From WJMT01 sp964445575 (GTDB lineage: Bacteria > Acidobacteriota > Aminicenantia > Aminicenantales > Aminicenantaceae), in NCBI GenBank assembly GCA_964445575.1, contig CAYULB010000045.1:1-17223 (forward strand): a stretch of 17,223 nt of DNA, read 5' to 3'. Both the position numbers and the translations under genes were made by a program. A model generated the notes under the pieces. The model was not told the origin of the DNA. It made no database searches and saw only the letters and a program-made list of their open reading frames with translations. Numbering within the stretch: position 1 is the first letter of the stretch; every line of letters starts with the position of its first letter. Positions 7,212 to 15,221 of the stretch are shown here, one piece after another.

Positions 7212-8618
7212 ATGCTGATAACCGTTTTAAATCTAGCTTCTTCGTTGATACTCATATACTTCTTTGCAATTAATTCCATCTATTTTCTTCTTATCCTGCT
7301 TTCTCTTTTCGGAATCTACAGATATGCTAATCTCACATCATATGTAAATTTCAAAGAACTGTTCCATCTTCCTTTTATAAAACCAATATCCATATTAGCC
7401 CCGGCACACAATGAGGAAAACATAATCGTTGAGAGTGTAAACTCATTGCTTTCAATTAAATACCCTCGGTTTGAGATAATCGTTATAAATGACGGCTCAA
7501 CTGACTCAACACTTGAAAAATTGAATTCTGCCTTTGATTTGGTAGAGAGCCATAAAGTGTTCCGAAAATCTATTGACACAATGCCTATAAAGAAAATCTA
7601 TATATCAAAAGTAAACTCTAAAATTACAGTCATAGACAAAGAACAAGGGAAAAAGGCCGATGCTTTAAACGCGGGTCTTAATATCGCCCGATACCCGCTC
7701 TTCTGCGCTATTGACAGTGACTCTCTCCTTGAACAAGAATCTCTCCTAAAACTAGTTAAACCCTTTATGGAAGAACCTGAGAAGGTTATCGCTGCAGGAG
7801 GGATAGTGAGGCTCAGCAATGGATGCGACGTCAAAGCCGGTCAAATAAAAAACATTCGGATCCCAAAAAATTGGATAGCCCGTTTCCAGATAATAGAATA
7901 TCTCAGAGCTTTCTTAGGTGGACGGCTGGGACTCAATATGATAAAAAGCCTTCTTATCATCTCTGGTGCTTTCGGTCTGTTTAGAAAAGATGTCGTTTTA
8001 GAATGCGGAGGATATAGAACCAATACCGTAGGAGAGGATATGGATCTGATTGTAAGGATAAAAAAACATCTTAATGAGAAGAAAAAACCACATAAAATAA
8101 GTTTCATTCCTGACCCTGTATGCTGGACTGAGGTTCCCGAAACAATTAAAGGATTATCCAACCAGCGCAACCGGTGGCACAGGGGTCTTGTCGAATCACT
8201 CACTTATAATCTAACCATGTTTTTGAATCCTCGCTATGGAATAACCGGGATGCTGGCGGTCCCGTTCTATGTTATTTTTGAAATGATCGGCCCACTGATA
8301 GAGTTTTCCGGATATGTTCTCTTTGCTGTTTTTGTGCTGTCAGGAAAAGTCAACTACCCTTTTGCTCTGCTTTTTTTTATTGCTGCAGTCATTTTAGGTA
8401 TAATCCTTTCTATGATGACTTTACTGTTAGAAGAATTTTCCCGACAGCGTTATCCAAAATTAAAAGACATTTTTATAATCACATTTGCCAGCATCGCGGA
8501 AAATTTCATTTACAGACAATTTTTATCTCTGGTCAGAACTAAAGCCTTTTTTGATTTTGTCAAAAGGAAAACAAGTTGGGGAGACATCAAGAAGAAAGGC
8601 TTTAACAGGAAGAGTTAA
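7212..8618 (+). CDS. Family 2 glycosyltransferase, membrane-embedded, processive type
   Basis: The 468-residue inner-membrane enzyme resembles polysaccharide synthases such as PgaC/YaiP/BcsA. Hydrophobic N-terminal segments (about 3-37) precede a GT-A domain. PAHNEE is at 64-69, NDGSTDST at 93-100 and the DxD metal motif at 168-170. The catalytic-base region is TVGEDMD at 272-278, and QRNRW at 318-322 is the Q/RxxRW acceptor motif of processive enzymes. Further membrane helices lie at about 345-378 and 384-406. There is no fused PilZ domain, so c-di-GMP control is not visible in this chain. The YaiO-type barrel gene overlaps its stop by one base. The sugar substrate cannot be read from sequence. 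Confidence 0.88.
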   Translation: MLITVLNLASSLILIYFFAINSIYFLLILLSLFGIYRYANLTSYVNFKELFHLPFIKPISILAPAHNEENIIVESVNSLLSIKYPRFEIIVINDGSTDSTLEKLNSAFDLVESHKVFRKSIDTMPIKKIYISKVNSKITVIDKEQGKKADALNAGLNIARYPLFCAIDSDSLLEQESLLKLVKPFMEEPEKVIAAGGIVRLSNGCDVKAGQIKNIRIPKNWIARFQIIEYLRAFLGGRLGLNMIKSLLIISGAFGLFRKDVVLECGGYRTNTVGEDMDLIVRIKKHLNEKKKPHKISFIPDPVCWTEVPETIKGLSNQRNRWHRGLVESLTYNLTMFLNPRYGITGMLAVPFYVIFEMIGPLIEFSGYVLFAVFVLSGKVNYPFALLFFIAAVILGIILSMMTLLLEEFSRQRYPKLKDIFIITFASIAENFIYRQFLSLVRTKAFFDFVKRKTSWGDIKKKGFNRKS

Positions 8619-9940
8619 TGCGGAAAAAACTACTTTTTGCCTCTTTAATATTTTATCTTTTGGGATTTCTGCTTCAAACACAGCTTTCCGCTCAAGTGGA
8701 AAAAAAGGAAGAAGCTCTTCAAGCGTTAGAAGCCGAAAATTTTTCAAGAGCCATCAAAATATGTCTTATCGAACTTGAAAAAAATCCAGATGACTATGAA
8801 TTTCAATTCATCCTTGCCCGAGCTTATGCTTTTTCCGGCCAATGGCACGAAGCAGACCAAATAATAAAAGAAATCCTCAAATGTCATCCAGAAAATATCG
8901 ATGTTCTTTTGCTCAAAGCAAGGCTTCATGCCTGGCAGGGATTCTATTCTGAAGCAAAAAAAGGCTTTAAACACATATTGTCACAGGACCCAAAAAATAA
9001 GGAAGCCCTAATGGGCCTGGCTGATACGGCTCATTGGCAAGGGAACCTCAAAGAAGCAGAAAATATCTATCTTAAATTACTGGACGAATCATCAGAAAGA
9101 GCAGACCTGTACCATCAATTAGGAATTTTATACAGAAACATGGGAAATTATGCCAAAGCAAAAAAATACCTGACAAAAGCCGCTGCTATTTCTCCCGACG
9201 ATGAAGATTACCTCCAAACTCTGAGAAACATCCATCCCAAATTCAAAGATAGATTTGAATTCAGATATCATCATAATATCCAGAGCTTCAATGACAGCAG
9301 AAAAGATTATATCGGAAATCAATTCACACTCTATTTGAATATTCAAAAAATTCAAACATCTATGCTGTTATGGATAGACCAAACAAAAAGATTTGACACT
9401 GAAGACCATCAATACAAATTTGAACTCTATCCCAGACTTTGGAAAAACTCCTACGGCCATTTTTATTACTCTTTTTCCCCAAAAGCTGTCCACTATCCTT
9501 CGTCTTCTTATTTCGTTGAAATATATCAGGTTTTTCTCTCTTCTGCTGAAGTTTCACTTGGCTATAGAAGAATGAACTTTAAAAAGAATCCCGTGTCTGT
9601 TTATACCGGTTCTCTCGGATACTATTGGAATCAGTATTACTCATGGTTAAGGATGTATTACACCCCTGAAGAAAAGGAAAATTCTTTGTCATGGATTTTA
9701 AATATAAGACGTTATTTCTCAATGGATAATTATGTATTCTTAGGATACGGAATAGGCTCGCGCCCATTCGAAATCATGACTCTCGACGACCTATGGTCCA
9801 CTCAGACACAACTGTTTCTCGCTGGTTTTAACTTCTTTGTTATCAAAAATATAAGAATCCAATTTTTCTATACCTATCAAGGCGAAAAACAAGGTTTGAA
9901 AAGGAACTCGTTTTTATTGATCAGTGGAGTTAGATTCTAA
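8618..9940 (+). CDS. TPR plus outer-membrane beta-barrel protein, YaiO family
   Basis: The 440-residue protein starts with a signal peptide (basic RKK, hydrophobic core, cleavage probably after Ala25 in LSAQ). About five TPR-like pairs follow (about 31-198), with periodic A/G positions, for example ARAYAFSGQWHEA and LGILYRNMGNYAKAKKYL. Residues about 210-440 are alternating aromatic beta strands ending in Phe440, the usual outer-membrane barrel signature. The barrel half has YaiO-like elements (GYRRMNF, YTGSLGYYW, LNIRRYF). In E. coli yaiO sits next to the glycosyltransferase gene yaiP, and PgaA shows the same TPR-plus-barrel logic for polysaccharide export. The one-base overlap with the glycosyltransferase gene supports a synthesis/export pair. 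Export is inference. Confidence 0.85.
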   Translation: MRKKLLFASLIFYLLGFLLQTQLSAQVEKKEEALQALEAENFSRAIKICLIELEKNPDDYEFQFILARAYAFSGQWHEADQIIKEILKCHPENIDVLLLKARLHAWQGFYSEAKKGFKHILSQDPKNKEALMGLADTAHWQGNLKEAENIYLKLLDESSERADLYHQLGILYRNMGNYAKAKKYLTKAAAISPDDEDYLQTLRNIHPKFKDRFEFRYHHNIQSFNDSRKDYIGNQFTLYLNIQKIQTSMLLWIDQTKRFDTEDHQYKFELYPRLWKNSYGHFYYSFSPKAVHYPSSSYFVEIYQVFLSSAEVSLGYRRMNFKKNPVSVYTGSLGYYWNQYYSWLRMYYTPEEKENSLSWILNIRRYFSMDNYVFLGYGIGSRPFEIMTLDDLWSTQTQLFLAGFNFFVIKNIRIQFFYTYQGEKQGLKRNSFLLISGVRF

Positions 9941-9941
9941 T

Positions 9942-9948
9942 AAAGGAG
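9942..9948 (+). promoter_or_regulatory. Shine-Dalgarno AAAGGAG that decides the start of the BNR/sortilin-like gene
   Basis: AAAGGAG lies 5 nt before the ATG at 9954. The longer in-frame GTG at 9924 lies inside the preceding gene, lacks such a site and would put ten residues ahead of a good signal peptide, so 9954 is preferred. Confidence 0.8.
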
Positions 9949-9953
9949 AACAC

Positions 9954-12620
9954 ATGAACATAAAAAGAATTTTGACTCTCTATTTTCTTATTTTATCAAT
10001 GGCTTGGCCTGCTTTTGCTCAAAGAGATCTTTTCAATCAAGACCTCTTGTCAGTATTTAAGTACAGATCTTTAGGTCCCGCCAGACAGGGAGGCCGGATC
10101 CTCAGGATCCTTGCCCACCCCCAACAAGAATTCACTTTTTTTATTGTTACAGCCAGCGGAGGAATCTGGAAAACCACAAACCACGGCACTACTTTTGAAC
10201 CTGTTTTTGACCACCAAAACACCATAGCTACAGGGGATATGGCTGTGTCGCTATCTCATCCGGATATTCTTTGGGTAGGAACGGGCACCCCAGCTTCGGG
10301 AAGAATCTCCCTGTTGGGAGACGGAGTGTATAAATCTGAGGACGGAGGCATAACATGGGAACATATGGGATTAAAAAATACCGGTCACATCGGAAGGATA
10401 GCTGTTCATCCTCAAAATCCACAGACGGTATATGCAGCAGCCGTAGGTTATCACTTCTCTTCTAATCCAGAAAGGGGCCTCTATAAAACTACAGATGGAG
10501 GCATAGCATGGGAAAAATCCCTTTTTATCAGTGACAAAGTGGGAGTAGTGGATGTAGTCCTGGATCCGAAAGACCCGGATATTGTTTATGCAGCTACCTA
10601 TGACAAAAGCAGAATTCCTTGGAATTTTGATGAAAGCGGTCCTCTCAGCAGCATCTATAAAAGCACAGACGGGGGTGAAAACTGGAAAAAACTTGAAAAA
10701 GGCCTTCCTTCTGGAGAAATTGGCCGCATCGGCATTGCTGTTTATCCTCAAAATCCCAACATTCTGTACGCTTCCATAGAAAACAACAATCTCCGGGCTC
10801 CCACCAAAGAAGAGGCAGAGAAAGATATAAAACAGGGACGAGAGCCTGAAAAACGCAAAATCGGACGTGAGGTCTACCGCTCTGAGGATGGAGGAGAAAC
10901 CTGGGAAAAAATGAGTCCGGATGACCTGACTCTTTGGGGAGGAAAATGGTATGGAGTCATCTACATAGACCCCAATGATGACCAGGTCGTTTACCTCCCC
11001 AGTACTCCTCTGCTCCGCTCTGAGGATGGAGGCAAAACCTGGGGAAAAGAGGGAATAAAGAATCTGGCCGAAAATGTCCACGTTGACCACCATGCTATGT
11101 GGATTAATCCTGACAATTCTCATCACATATGGCTGGGAAACGATGGAGGCCTGGCTGTATCTTTTGACCGGGGAAAAACCTGGGATGTTTTTGAGAATCT
11201 TCCTCTCGCTCAGTATTATGCCGCGGGAGTAGATAGGGAGCAGCCCTATAACATATACGGTGGTACGCAGGATAACGGATCTCTAAAAATCCCTAGTCAG
11301 AGCATTTATGGAGAGATCAACAGAGATGATTGGCAGTCGGTTGGGGGAGGAGATGGAATGTACAACCAAGTTGACCCTGAAAACACCCGCTGGCTTTACA
11401 ATGAATATCAGCTGGGTTCTGCCCAGCGTGTGGACCAGAAATCGGGCCAAAGAGTCCGGATCAAACCCCAGGCTGAACCAGGAAAACCTGAATACAGATT
11501 TCACTGGACTACTCCCATCCACATTTCTCCTCACAATCCCCGCATCATCTACATGGGAGCTCAAATGCTCCTAAGGTCACTGGATAGAGGTGACACCTGG
11601 CAGGAAATCAGTCCTGATTTGACCACCCATGACCCTGTTAAGCTCCAGGGAAATATTGAATTCTGTACCCTCACCACCCTCTCAGAATCTCCTGAGCAGA
11701 CCGGTGTTATCTGGGTGGGGACTGATGACGGAAAAGTTCAGGTCACTAAAAATCACGGGGGCCATTGGAGTGATGTGACTCCCCAACTTGCTGAGGCAGG
11801 AGCTCCTGAAGAGTACTATGTGAGCCGGGTCTTTGCTTCCCATTTTGATCCTGGATGCGCTTATGTGGTCAAGACAGGTTTTCAAAGGGATGACTTCAAA
11901 CCCTTTGTATTCCGGACCAATGACTTCGGAAAAACCTGGACTTCTATAAATGGAAACCTCCCCGAAGGAATCATCTATGTGATTGTGGAAGACCACAGAA
12001 ACCCTAACCTTTTATTTGTGGGAAAAGATTTTGCTGTTTATGTCACCATAGACGGAGGAAAAAACTGGACCTGTATGAAAAACAACATGCCTACCAATTC
12101 TATGCATGACCTGGTCATACACCCGAGGGAAAACGAGCTGGTTGTTGCCACTCACGGACGCGGAATATACGTCACTGATATCTCCCCTCTCCAGGAAATG
12201 AGCCCTGAACTTTTAAAAAAGGATGTTCATCTTTTTCAAGTCCAAGATGAAATCCAATGGAATTATATTTCACGGGGGAAGATCTACGGGCAAAAGCAGT
12301 TCACAGCCCCAAATGAACCACTGGGAGTAAAAATTTATTATTATCTTAGAAAGGCTGTTCAGGAAGAAGCTGTTATTAGGGTATCAGACACTTACGGGAA
12401 TAAAATCAGGGAACTTAAGGGGAAGGCTGACAGGGGTATTAATAAGGTGATATGGGACATGAGAGCAGAGCCCACAGAAAATGAAGCTAAAGGCATTCCT
12501 TCCTCCCAAAGCTCTCTAGTAGAGCCAGGAGAATATGTGATTACCCTCCATATTGGGGGAAAAGTACTTTCCACTAAATCCCTAATAAAACCTATGCCCC
12601 AGTATGATTTATTGAAATGA
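9954..12620 (+). CDS. Secreted sortilin/VPS10-like BNR-repeat beta-propeller protein
   Basis: The 888-residue protein has a clear signal peptide (MNIKR, hydrophobic core, cleavage after AFA at 20-22). About eleven Asp-box (BNR) motifs of the form SxDGGxTW follow, for example at 128-135, 179-186, 237-244, 310-317, 356-363, 403-410, 541-549, 655-662 and 699-706. The opening FKYRSLGPARQGGRI and the GTQDNGS segment (437-443) are typical of the large family annotated as glycosyl hydrolase or VPS10/sortilin-related in Acidobacteriota, Aminicenantes and Bacteroidota. The C-terminus (about 790-880) looks like a FlgD-type immunoglobulin-like domain (YGNKIREL, then GINKVIWDMR). No catalytic residues can be assigned with confidence. 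It starts 13 nt after the barrel gene and its stop overlaps the DUF362 start. Confidence 0.87.
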   Translation: MNIKRILTLYFLILSMAWPAFAQRDLFNQDLLSVFKYRSLGPARQGGRILRILAHPQQEFTFFIVTASGGIWKTTNHGTTFEPVFDHQNTIATGDMAVSLSHPDILWVGTGTPASGRISLLGDGVYKSEDGGITWEHMGLKNTGHIGRIAVHPQNPQTVYAAAVGYHFSSNPERGLYKTTDGGIAWEKSLFISDKVGVVDVVLDPKDPDIVYAATYDKSRIPWNFDESGPLSSIYKSTDGGENWKKLEKGLPSGEIGRIGIAVYPQNPNILYASIENNNLRAPTKEEAEKDIKQGREPEKRKIGREVYRSEDGGETWEKMSPDDLTLWGGKWYGVIYIDPNDDQVVYLPSTPLLRSEDGGKTWGKEGIKNLAENVHVDHHAMWINPDNSHHIWLGNDGGLAVSFDRGKTWDVFENLPLAQYYAAGVDREQPYNIYGGTQDNGSLKIPSQSIYGEINRDDWQSVGGGDGMYNQVDPENTRWLYNEYQLGSAQRVDQKSGQRVRIKPQAEPGKPEYRFHWTTPIHISPHNPRIIYMGAQMLLRSLDRGDTWQEISPDLTTHDPVKLQGNIEFCTLTTLSESPEQTGVIWVGTDDGKVQVTKNHGGHWSDVTPQLAEAGAPEEYYVSRVFASHFDPGCAYVVKTGFQRDDFKPFVFRTNDFGKTWTSINGNLPEGIIYVIVEDHRNPNLLFVGKDFAVYVTIDGGKNWTCMKNNMPTNSMHDLVIHPRENELVVATHGRGIYVTDISPLQEMSPELLKKDVHLFQVQDEIQWNYISRGKIYGQKQFTAPNEPLGVKIYYYLRKAVQEEAVIRVSDTYGNKIRELKGKADRGINKVIWDMRAEPTENEAKGIPSSQSSLVEPGEYVITLHIGGKVLSTKSLIKPMPQYDLLK
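10877..11032 (+). repeat. 18-bp direct repeat encoding two Asp boxes
   Basis: CCGCTCTGAGGATGGAGG occurs at 10877-10894 and again at 11015-11032. Both copies encode the R-S-E-D-G-G core of neighbouring BNR repeats. This is coding repetition inside the propeller gene, not a mobile element. Confidence 0.75.
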
Positions 12621-13831
12621 TATACAGCCATCAAATCAATAAAAAAGAAGCAGATGTTTCCCTTATAAAGGCCAGGAGTTATCAACCAGAAATAATTCGC
12701 AGAGGATTGAGAAAAGCCCTGGACCTTTTGGGGGGACTGGAAAGCATTATCAGTCCCCAAAGCCGAGTCTTTGTTAAGATAAACCATCTCTCACCTCCTT
12801 CCCCACCCGAAAAAGCCATTGTCACCCACCCGGCTTTTACCCGGGAAATTTTAAAAATGCTGAAGTCTCTCAACTGCCGCATAACCATTGGAGATGACAT
12901 TCAGTACAAAGATAAAGATGGATTTTATACATCAGGATACAGAAAAATCTGTGATGAACTGGAAGTCAGATTGATCAATCTCAAAGAAATGGGATTCCAA
13001 AAAATCAAATGCCATGGAAAAAGGCTTAAAAGTGTCTATATCTCTCCACCTGTCCTGGAATCAGATTATGTGATCAACCTACCCAAACTTAAGACTCATT
13101 CTTTCACCATATTCACTGGGGCTCTAAAAAATATGTATGGAGTCATTCCCTATGGGCTCAGGCTCAAATACCATAAGCAATTTTCACTCCCCAGCGAGTT
13201 CAGCGAAATGCTGGCGGACATTTATTCCTGCAGACCTCCTGACCTCAACATTATGGATGGAATCATTTCTATGGAAGGGGAAGGACCCTCCGCAGGAAAC
13301 CCAAGGAAAACCAATGTCATCATTGCAAGCACAGACGGAATCGCTCTGGATGCAGTGGCCTCAAAAATTATTGGAATTAATCCCTTTGATGTTTACACAA
13401 CTTACTTTGCTGACCAAATAGGATTAGGGGTGGGAAATCTCAGTAAAATAAAAATCTTGGGAGAAAAAATCTCTGAAGTCAAGATGGATGATTTCAAACA
13501 CTCAGCTGTAGCGGTCGGGCTTATCCAAAGGAGGATTCCCCAAATTCTTCACTCCTATTTTCAAAATCAATTGACCTACATCCCTGAAGTCATCCCAAAA
13601 AACTGTACAGGATGCATGGAATGCGTTGATATCTGCCCTGCGGGCGCTGCTCGAAAAGATGATGAAAAAGCTTGGATTGAAAAAAACAGATGCATTCACT
13701 GCATGTGCTGTCATGAAGTGTGCCGGTTCAATGCCATAAAATTAAAGAATCAGCCCCTGGGTTTGCTCATACGTAAAGTCAATTCCTGGTACCAAAAAAT
13801 CAGCTGGCTCTTCAAATCCAGCACAGATTAA
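12617..13831 (+). CDS. DUF362 domain protein with two C-terminal 4Fe-4S clusters
   Basis: The 404-residue protein has a DUF362 (PF04015) domain at about 15-300, recognisable by VKINHLSP, the TREILKML segment after VTHPAF, NLPKLKTHSFTIFTGALKNMYG at 154-175 and TDGIALDAVASKIIGI at 239-254. A ferredoxin-type tail follows: C330-x2-C333-x2-C336-x3-C340-P and C359-x2-C362-x2-C365-x3-C369, enough for two 4Fe-4S clusters. There is no signal peptide, so it is cytoplasmic. It probably does electron transfer, but the DUF362 reaction is not established. The start codon overlaps the upstream stop as ATGA with no Shine-Dalgarno, indicating translational coupling to the secreted propeller gene. The partnership is unusual because the two proteins should sit in different compartments. 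Confidence 0.88.
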   Translation: MIYSHQINKKEADVSLIKARSYQPEIIRRGLRKALDLLGGLESIISPQSRVFVKINHLSPPSPPEKAIVTHPAFTREILKMLKSLNCRITIGDDIQYKDKDGFYTSGYRKICDELEVRLINLKEMGFQKIKCHGKRLKSVYISPPVLESDYVINLPKLKTHSFTIFTGALKNMYGVIPYGLRLKYHKQFSLPSEFSEMLADIYSCRPPDLNIMDGIISMEGEGPSAGNPRKTNVIIASTDGIALDAVASKIIGINPFDVYTTYFADQIGLGVGNLSKIKILGEKISEVKMDDFKHSAVAVGLIQRRIPQILHSYFQNQLTYIPEVIPKNCTGCMECVDICPAGAARKDDEKAWIEKNRCIHCMCCHEVCRFNAIKLKNQPLGLLIRKVNSWYQKISWLFKSSTD

Positions 13832-13984
13832 AATCCCAAAAGGAAAAACCAATTTATTTTAAACCAGAAAATCAAGATTTCGCAGAATAAAACAGGAAGG
13901 GTCAATTTAAAATCAGAATTGTTTTTCCCAAACACTATCCTGCATTCCAGCATTTCACTTTGGATGAGAAAGGATGGTTTTTTA

Positions 13985-14014
13985 TTGACAGCCATAGTGG
14001 GGTGTGGTAATTAT
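13985..14014 (+). promoter_or_regulatory. Candidate promoter for the secreted protein/copper ATPase pair
   Basis: A perfect TTGACA (13985-13990) is followed after 18 nt by AATTAT (14009-14014, 4/6 to TATAAT). The expected transcription start is near 14021, about 40 nt before the ATG at 14061. Confidence 0.4.
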
Positions 14015-14053
14015 CCCTTAACATTAATGTTTAAATCCATTTTAAGGGGATAA
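14011..14053 (+). promoter_or_regulatory. Nested palindromes at the start of the copper ATPase operon leader
   Basis: AACATTAATGTT (14020-14031) is a perfect 12-bp palindrome over the predicted transcription start. Around it, TTATCCCTTAA (14011-14021) is the inverted copy, with one bulged base, of TTAAGGGGATAA (14042-14053), which runs up to the Shine-Dalgarno AAGGA (14052-14056). It could be an operator or an mRNA hairpin. No regulator gene is nearby to name. Confidence 0.35.
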
Positions 14054-14060
14054 GGAAAAC

Positions 14061-15209
14061 ATGAAAATCTCACTATTACAAAAATCCCCTGTGTTCTTAA
14101 ATATCTTTTTGTTTCTTCTAATTCTATCTTATTTCTCCTTATTGCAAACACCGGAAACATCTGCCCAGACTGAACAAAAAATGCTGTTGAGCTTCCGCTC
14201 AGCCATTTCCTATCAAGGAACCGGAGCCTACGGCACTGCAGGAGTCGAGATAAAATCTGAAGGATACGCTTACTTAACCCCGAAAAAAGATGGTACCTTT
14301 TCAGGAACTGGGGAAATAAATGTCACCATAACCTTCACTTACCCTCCCAATCCAGCTGTTTCCATAAGCCCTCTTAAAGGGCAGGGTAACTTTATGGTTA
14401 AGGGAAAGAAAAAAGGTCAGTATCTGAATTTTTGGTTTGAGCACGGACAGATTCCCTGTAAAGGAATCATGACCATCCATTATCCTCCTCCGATGGGCAC
14501 AGAAAAAAAAGATCACGTGCAGGATTTTGACCCTAATACTCTGGCACCCGGAAGCTTTGAAATCGAACTTAAAGACGGAGCTGAAAAAGTGATCGATTAC
14601 GGGGCTATGCCGGTAAATCCATCCCCCCAGGCATTCACCGGGAAAACAACATTTTATTTAGATGGAATCGAAAGCTGGCGGATCGCGGTGGAGGGAGAAG
14701 AAATCGATAACTTACAGCCTTATATTGATAATCCACACCTCAAAGCCACAAGAGGAGAACTCCCTATTTCCACAAGATTTACTTATAATCTTATCGCAGA
14801 GTTTTCAACTTTGGGGAAAGGGGCTTCCCGCAGCTATTATGATGGATTTGTCTTCTCCTCAATCTTAAACGACTCTCTTGTTTTCGAACATGATGACCTC
14901 TACAGATGCAGCGAAAGAGACTGTGAAGGAAGTCAATACATTGATTTTGCTGGTGAGAAAATTGATGGAAACGTCTCAGGAAACACTGTTCAGCTCAAAT
15001 GGCCCCAGCATGTGCCTACAAAATGCGTCACCTGTGTGCCCCGCAGTTTAGGAAAGCTGGGAGAAACTGTGTATGAAAGGACCTTCAGATCCTCAGAATT
15101 TTTCTCCAGCCTTTCTTCAGAAAAAATTCCTCTTGAAGACGGAAAAGTCATCAATCGAAATAAAGGAGACTGGCTCAAATACAAAGTTGCTATCAAAAAA
15201 ATCAAATAG
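14061..15209 (+). CDS. Secreted protein of unknown function with CxxC-type cysteines
   Basis: I do not recognise this 382-residue protein. It has a long N-terminal hydrophobic stretch (about 11-29) ending near TSAQ (33-36), so it is probably a cleaved Sec substrate. The body is rich in beta-strand patterns and Gly, with few helices (for example the YAYLTPKKDGTFSGTGEINVT-type strand turns at 69-89). Five Cys occur, at 133, 283, 288, 322 and 325; the last four form CxxxxC and CxxC pairs late in the chain (CSERDC and CVTC) and could be disulfides or a metal site. AAGGA lies 4 nt before the ATG. The copper ATPase gene begins 12 nt downstream, so the two are probably cotranscribed; a role in metal handling is inference only. 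Confidence 0.75.
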   Translation: MKISLLQKSPVFLNIFLFLLILSYFSLLQTPETSAQTEQKMLLSFRSAISYQGTGAYGTAGVEIKSEGYAYLTPKKDGTFSGTGEINVTITFTYPPNPAVSISPLKGQGNFMVKGKKKGQYLNFWFEHGQIPCKGIMTIHYPPPMGTEKKDHVQDFDPNTLAPGSFEIELKDGAEKVIDYGAMPVNPSPQAFTGKTTFYLDGIESWRIAVEGEEIDNLQPYIDNPHLKATRGELPISTRFTYNLIAEFSTLGKGASRSYYDGFVFSSILNDSLVFEHDDLYRCSERDCEGSQYIDFAGEKIDGNVSGNTVQLKWPQHVPTKCVTCVPRSLGKLGETVYERTFRSSEFFSSLSSEKIPLEDGKVINRNKGDWLKYKVAIKKIK

Positions 15210-15221
15210 AAGGAAATCATC

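Larger units (their letters stand above)
13832..14060. other. 229-nt intergenic region with candidate regulatory elements
   Basis: No gene is seen here. The left half is AT-rich with no convincing terminator. The right half holds a candidate promoter and palindromes, listed separately. Confidence 0.7.

Noticed and set aside
9924..9953. GTG start ten codons earlier for the propeller gene
   Set aside because: It lies inside the barrel gene, has no Shine-Dalgarno and would spoil the signal peptide. ATG 9954 has AAAGGAG at proper spacing.
10371..11126. Minus-strand open frame of 251 codons
   Set aside because: It is antisense to the BNR propeller gene. The openness results from codon periodicity in the repeats, and the translation has no family features.
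13939..13982. Possible terminator (ATCCT ... AGGAT followed by a T-run) after the DUF362 gene
   Set aside because: The stem is only five pairs and the loop is too long (27 nt or more), so it is not a credible intrinsic terminator.
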